A stretch of 6,620 nt of DNA from Bacilli bacterium (GTDB lineage: Bacteria; Bacillota_I; Bacilli_A; RF39; UBA660). Within the stretch, counting starts at the first letter, position 1. Each line of letters opens with the position of its first letter. The notes below the pieces were generated by a model. The model did not search any database and had not been told where the DNA came from. It saw nothing but the letters and a program-made list of their open reading frames with translations. Location: positions 1 through 6,620 of the forward strand of contig JAFWRK010000033.1 of the NCBI GenBank assembly GCA_017519965.1. The letters run 5' to 3'. A program made the position numbers and the translations under genes. This document shows positions 4,098-6,620 of this stretch, one piece after another.

Positions 4098-6620
4098 ATT
4101 CTACAATTGTAATTTTAATATTAGTACAATAACTTACCCATTCTCCATCACTACCACCAGATATACTACAAACTGTACCAGAGTCTGTACTTCCATTAGG
4201 ACAAGCACTTACAAAGTTATATGAAATCTTATGATTTGGATTCATTTGAGAAATCATTGCTTTAGTTTGACTTCCATTATTACCAGGTTGAATATTTAAA
4301 TTATCTCCTTTAGAAGTATCACAACTAGGAGTATTATTATTAGTATTGTTATTATTGTTACTGTTATTGTTACTATTACTATTACTATTATTATTACTTT
4401 CTCTATTAGCAGTCTTAGGAGCAGAACCCTTACTTATAGTTATAGTAATAGTAGTTCCACTAGATACCTTAGAACCTTTACTAATAGATTGTTTAAATGA
4501 AGTACCTTCAGATACATCATCATTATATTTATAAACAAAATTATAATTTAAACTTAATTTATTTAGTTTAGATTCAATTTCACTCTTAGATAGACCTATA
4601 AGATTAGGTACTTCTATTTCTTCACCATCAGATATCTTAACAATAATTACATCATTATTTTTAATAGTATCTCCAGTTTTATAAGAGTAACTAATTACTT
4701 CTCCAGCTTTAACAGTACTACTAAATTCATATTGTTCTTCATATTTAATACTATACTTATCAGCCCATTCTTTAAAAGCACTTAAAGAATCAAACTTCTT
4801 CATTTTTAATTGCCCTTTAGATAGAGTAACTTCAACAATAGTACCTTGAGAGATTATATCTCCTTTTTTATAATTAGCTTCAATAATATCATTCTTTTTA
4901 ACATTTTCATCATACTTATCATTAAATTTAACTTTTAACTGATTAGTAATGATCCATTCCATTAAATCAGTATTTGACATCTTAGTTAGGTCAGGAACTT
5001 TAATCTCAGGACCTTTAGATAGAGTAAGTACAACTTCTTCATCTTCTATCTTAACTGTTTCACCAGGTTCTATATTTTGTCTAGTAACATATCCTTTTTT
5101 AATATCTTTAGAATAATCTTCTTCAAACTTATAGTTTAGATGATGTTGTTTCAAATAAAACTCTGACTCAAACTTATTCTTATTAGTAAAATCAATTAGT
5201 TTAACTTCTTCATAACCAATTTCTTCTCCAGAAGAGAATACTAGTTTTATTTCTTCATTTCTACGATAATTACCAACTTTATCTTGTTCAATAACAGTAT
5301 CTTCTTTCTCATCACTAAGTTCAAAAGATACATTAACATTACTTAGATAATTATTATTAACAAAATCTATTACTCTTTCGCTATCCCAAGAAACCATATT
5401 AGGTATTATTACTTCTTTATAAGGATTAGGTCCTTCACTAATAGATATAGTTATTTCTTTAACATCACTTAACTTAGTACCAGATTTAACATCTTGACTA
5501 ATTATTTTATATTCAGAAATCATATCACTATATTCAAATTCTTGAATAAGATCTATATTATTAGCTTTAGCCCATTTAATTACTTCAGTAACACTTTTAT
5601 TAGTAAAATCATCTACTTTATTAATTGAATCTACTTTAATAATATTAAATGAATTACCTATATTAATTAAAAAGAATAGAGCTAAACATAAACTACTTAG
5701 AATAAATAACTTTTTATGTTTTCTTTTATATTTAATACCAGTCATAACAAAACAGATAGTAAACAAAGTTATAGATAGAACACTTATAATTCCATTAATA
5801 TTTGTAACTGTTTTATTTATTAAATTACTAAAGAAGTATATAAGAGAAATGATTAATAATAAAACTAAAACAAAATTAGTAAACTTACTATCACTTTTTT
5901 TAATTGGTTTTTCCTCCTTAATCTCATCTTTTATAATTTCTTTTTCAATTCTTTCTTCTACAGTTTCTTTATTCTTTTTATCATTTTCTATATTATCAAC
6001 AATCTCTTGTATATCAGTCTTTTTTTCTTTGGATTTTTTCTTAGTATTATTATTTTTCTTCTTACCCTCTTCGTTTTTTGAAGCCTGTATTTCTTCAATA
6101 GAATTATGTGTTACATATTTCTTTTTTAGTCTTTTATCCTTCGAATCTGTCTCTTCTTTATCTTCTACTTGAATCGCTGTTCTGCTCATCCTTTTTCTGT
6201 ACGCTGTTTTCAGTTCATTCCCTGCATAAAATGTAACAAAATTTGAAAGCGGTACTCTTCCGTCATAGCGTTTCAGATAATCTGATATTCCCAAAACGGC
6301 TTCGCTTATATCTTCCTCGGAGTCCTCTATGCTTTTCCCCGCAAAGCCCTTCGTTTTCCTCATCTTCTTTTCTCTGATGACTATGATATCGCATGCAAGT
6401 ATCCACGCATCGTTGATTTGTTTATGGAATCTGGCATATTCTTTATCTGTATCAGGTACCCAGTGTTCTCCGATCATATCGAGTTTGGCCTGCAGCTCAC
6501 GGAAGCTGCAGCCTGTGCAGAGCATGGCATCAAGCGCTGAATCATTGATAGCCTTCTCTTCTGTTTCAGCATCATAATCGTCCTGGGTGTCCTCTTCTTC
6601 CGTCCAATAAATATCATCAG
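4096..6620 (-). CDS. Membrane PASTA-repeat protein with sigma-70 region-2-like N-terminal part (5' end outside window)
   Basis: The frame is open to the window edge, so the start is not visible. The first ATG inside (6523-6525) has no ribosome binding site, and the 31 codons before it encode an acidic stretch in the same frame. Numbered from that ATG: residues about 70-120 resemble sigma-70 region 2 (DISEAVLGISDYLKRYDG, then LSNFVTFYAGNELKTAYRKR); 121-213 is a Lys/Glu linker; 215-232, 243-262 and 273-290 are membrane segments, placing the C-terminal half outside; about 296-700 holds six PASTA-like repeats ending in motifs such as LSKGP and ISKGS; 705-732 is an Asn/Ser linker; 735-800 is a tail with four cysteines. 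PASTA repeats in other proteins bind peptidoglycan fragments and usually follow a Ser/Thr kinase or a penicillin-binding protein. Neither catalytic domain is here. A cell-wall-sensing or wall-binding role is inferred for the low-GC part. Base composition and codon use change sharply near 6060-6180, so the N-terminal part may have been acquired from another genome or joined artificially. Confidence 0.75.
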   Translation of the reverse strand, partial: DDIYWTEEEDTQDDYDAETEEKAINDSALDAMLCTGCSFRELQAKLDMIGEHWVPDTDKEYARFHKQINDAWILACDIIVIREKKMRKTKGFAGKSIEDSEEDISEAVLGISDYLKRYDGRVPLSNFVTFYAGNELKTAYRKRMSRTAIQVEDKEETDSKDKRLKKKYVTHNSIEEIQASKNEEGKKKNNNTKKKSKEKKTDIQEIVDNIENDKKNKETVEERIEKEIIKDEIKEEKPIKKSDSKFTNFVLVLLLIISLIYFFSNLINKTVTNINGIISVLSITLFTICFVMTGIKYKRKHKKLFILSSLCLALFFLINIGNSFNIIKVDSINKVDDFTNKSVTEVIKWAKANNIDLIQEFEYSDMISEYKIISQDVKSGTKLSDVKEITISISEGPNPYKEVIIPNMVSWDSERVIDFVNNNYLSNVNVSFELSDEKEDTVIEQDKVGNYRRNEEIKLVFSSGEEIGYEEVKLIDFTNKNKFESEFYLKQHHLNYKFEEDYSKDIKKGYVTRQNIEPGETVKIEDEEVVLTLSKGPEIKVPDLTKMSNTDLMEWIITNQLKVKFNDKYDENVKKNDIIEANYKKGDIISQGTIVEVTLSKGQLKMKKFDSLSAFKEWADKYSIKYEEQYEFSSTVKAGEVISYSYKTGDTIKNNDVIIVKISDGEEIEVPNLIGLSKSEIESKLNKLSLNYNFVYKYNDDVSEGTSFKQSISKGSKVSSGTTITITISKGSAPKTANRESNNNSNSNSNNNSNNNNNTNNNTPSCDTSKGDNLNIQPGNNGSQTKAMISQMNPNHKISYNFVSACPNGSTDSGTVCSISGGSDGEWVSYCTNIKITIVE
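4330..4397 (-). repeat. Trinucleotide (AAT/AAC/AGT) tract encoding an Asn/Ser linker
   Basis: About 22 codons read almost only as Asn and Ser (residues about 711-732 of the PASTA protein), using AAT, AAC and AGT. The tract joins the last PASTA repeat to the cysteine-bearing tail and is probably a flexible spacer. Because the unit is three bases, slippage would change linker length without breaking the frame. Confidence 0.85.
4426..5640 (-). other. Six consecutive PASTA-like repeats
   Basis: Approximate units, numbered from the ATG at 6525: 296-365, 371-433, 440-505, 507-572, 574-633 and 636-700. Units 4 and 6 are the clearest, opening with IKVPDL and IEVPNLIGLSKSEIESKL. Most end with a strand, then (S/D)(K/E)G. 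Units 1, 2, 3 and 5 lack the full VP-(D/N)-(L/V) opening. Units 1, 4 and 5 carry a Trp in the first helix (IKWAKANN, MEWIITNQ, KEWADKYS), which is not typical of PASTA and suggests a divergent sub-type. Confidence 0.8.
5656..5883 (-). other. Three transmembrane segments of the PASTA protein
   Basis: Hydrophobic stretches at residues 215-232, 243-262 and 273-290. A Lys/Glu-rich region precedes the first, and a basic loop (KYKRKHKK) lies between the second and third. By the positive-inside rule the N terminus and this loop are cytoplasmic and the PASTA repeats are outside. Most PASTA kinases have only one such segment. Confidence 0.8.
6175..6620 (-). other. Higher-GC segment encoding the sigma-like domain
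   Basis: Positions 6181-6620 contain 192 G or C in 440 bases (about 44%), against 20% at 6001-6060 and similar values across the rest of the gene. Codons such as CTG (Leu), CGC and CGT (Arg) and GCG (Ala) appear here, whereas the rest favours TTA and AGA. The last clearly GC-type codon toward the membrane part is GCG at 6175-6177, with a mixed zone to about 6060. The segment encodes an acidic stretch, three cysteines and the sigma region-2-like helices. It is either foreign DNA fused in frame or an assembly join. Confidence 0.8.
6490..6511 (-). repeat. Perfect 8-base inverted repeat inside the sigma-like coding segment
   Basis: CTGCAGCT (6490-6497) and AGCTGCAG (6504-6511) flank a six-base loop, CACGGA. 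It is GC-rich enough to form a stable hairpin but has no T-run and lies in coding sequence, so it is not a terminator. Its role is unknown and may be nil. Confidence 0.5.

Noticed and set aside
4346..4534. Plus-strand Leu-rich reading frame
   Set aside because: It is the reverse complement of the Asn/Ser codon tract and PASTA repeat 6. The poly-Leu string is an artefact of repeated AAT/AAC codons, with no ribosome binding site.
5849..6172. Plus-strand hydrophobic Ser/Leu/Phe-rich reading frame
   Set aside because: It is antisense to the Lys/Glu linker and first membrane segment, has no start signal, and its composition is that expected from complementing Lys/Glu codons.
6187..6189. Internal ATG as the native start of the low-GC PASTA gene
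   Set aside because: AAGG directly abuts the ATG with no spacing, the first codons are still of the GC-rich type, and the start would cut through the end of the sigma-like region. It remains possible but is not favoured.
6523..6525. ATG as the true start of the PASTA gene
   Set aside because: No ribosome binding site precedes it, and the same frame stays open for 31 more codons to the window edge, with similar codon use and plausible acidic protein sequence.
4096..6620. PrkC/PknB-type Ser/Thr kinase
   Set aside because: PASTA repeats invite this call, but no glycine-rich loop, HRD or DFG motif is present, and the N-terminal part is instead sigma-like.
1..6620. CRISPR array, tRNA, rRNA, insertion sequence or attachment site
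   Set aside because: No regularly spaced repeats, cloverleaf-like sequence, transposase motifs or terminal inverted repeats were seen on either strand.

Overview
The window comes from a very AT-rich, low-GC bacterium. Most of the sequence has roughly 20-30% G+C, with strong AGGAG-type ribosome binding sites and Lys/Asn/Ile-rich proteins. It most resembles uncultured gut Firmicutes of the Bacilli/RF39/Mollicutes-related kind; this placement is an inference from composition and protein style. All tryptophan codons in the three genes are TGG and the three stops are TAG, TAA and TAA, so the code is the standard bacterial one, not the Mycoplasma code.

Layout: positions 1-73 are a short AT-rich leader with a ribosome binding site. 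A plus-strand pair follows. The first gene (74-2905) encodes a 943-residue, soluble, largely helical protein that I do not recognise. The second (2930-3958), 24 bases downstream with its own good ribosome binding site, encodes a 342-residue exported protein with an N-terminal membrane or signal segment, a TasA/camelysin-like beta-rich part and a four-cysteine tail. The close spacing suggests one transcript. The 137-base gap to the next gene holds a folded 3' segment and a strong hairpin terminator (4058-4097) that can serve both converging transcripts.

The third gene lies on the minus strand from the right edge of the window to 4096. Its frame is still open at position 6620, so the 5' end is missing. 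The low-GC part encodes a charged cytoplasmic linker, three transmembrane segments, six PASTA-like extracellular repeats, an Asn/Ser linker and a small four-cysteine tail. No kinase domain is present. The right-hand part, from about 6175 to 6620, is about 44% G+C, uses different codons and encodes a sigma-70 region-2-like helical domain in the same frame.

This join is the most important observation. It is either a natural fusion of a transcription-factor-like domain to a membrane PASTA sensor, with the sigma-like part acquired from a higher-GC donor, or an assembly or amplification chimera of two organisms. The sequence alone cannot decide. The two exported proteins face each other across the terminator and are probably both cell-surface proteins.
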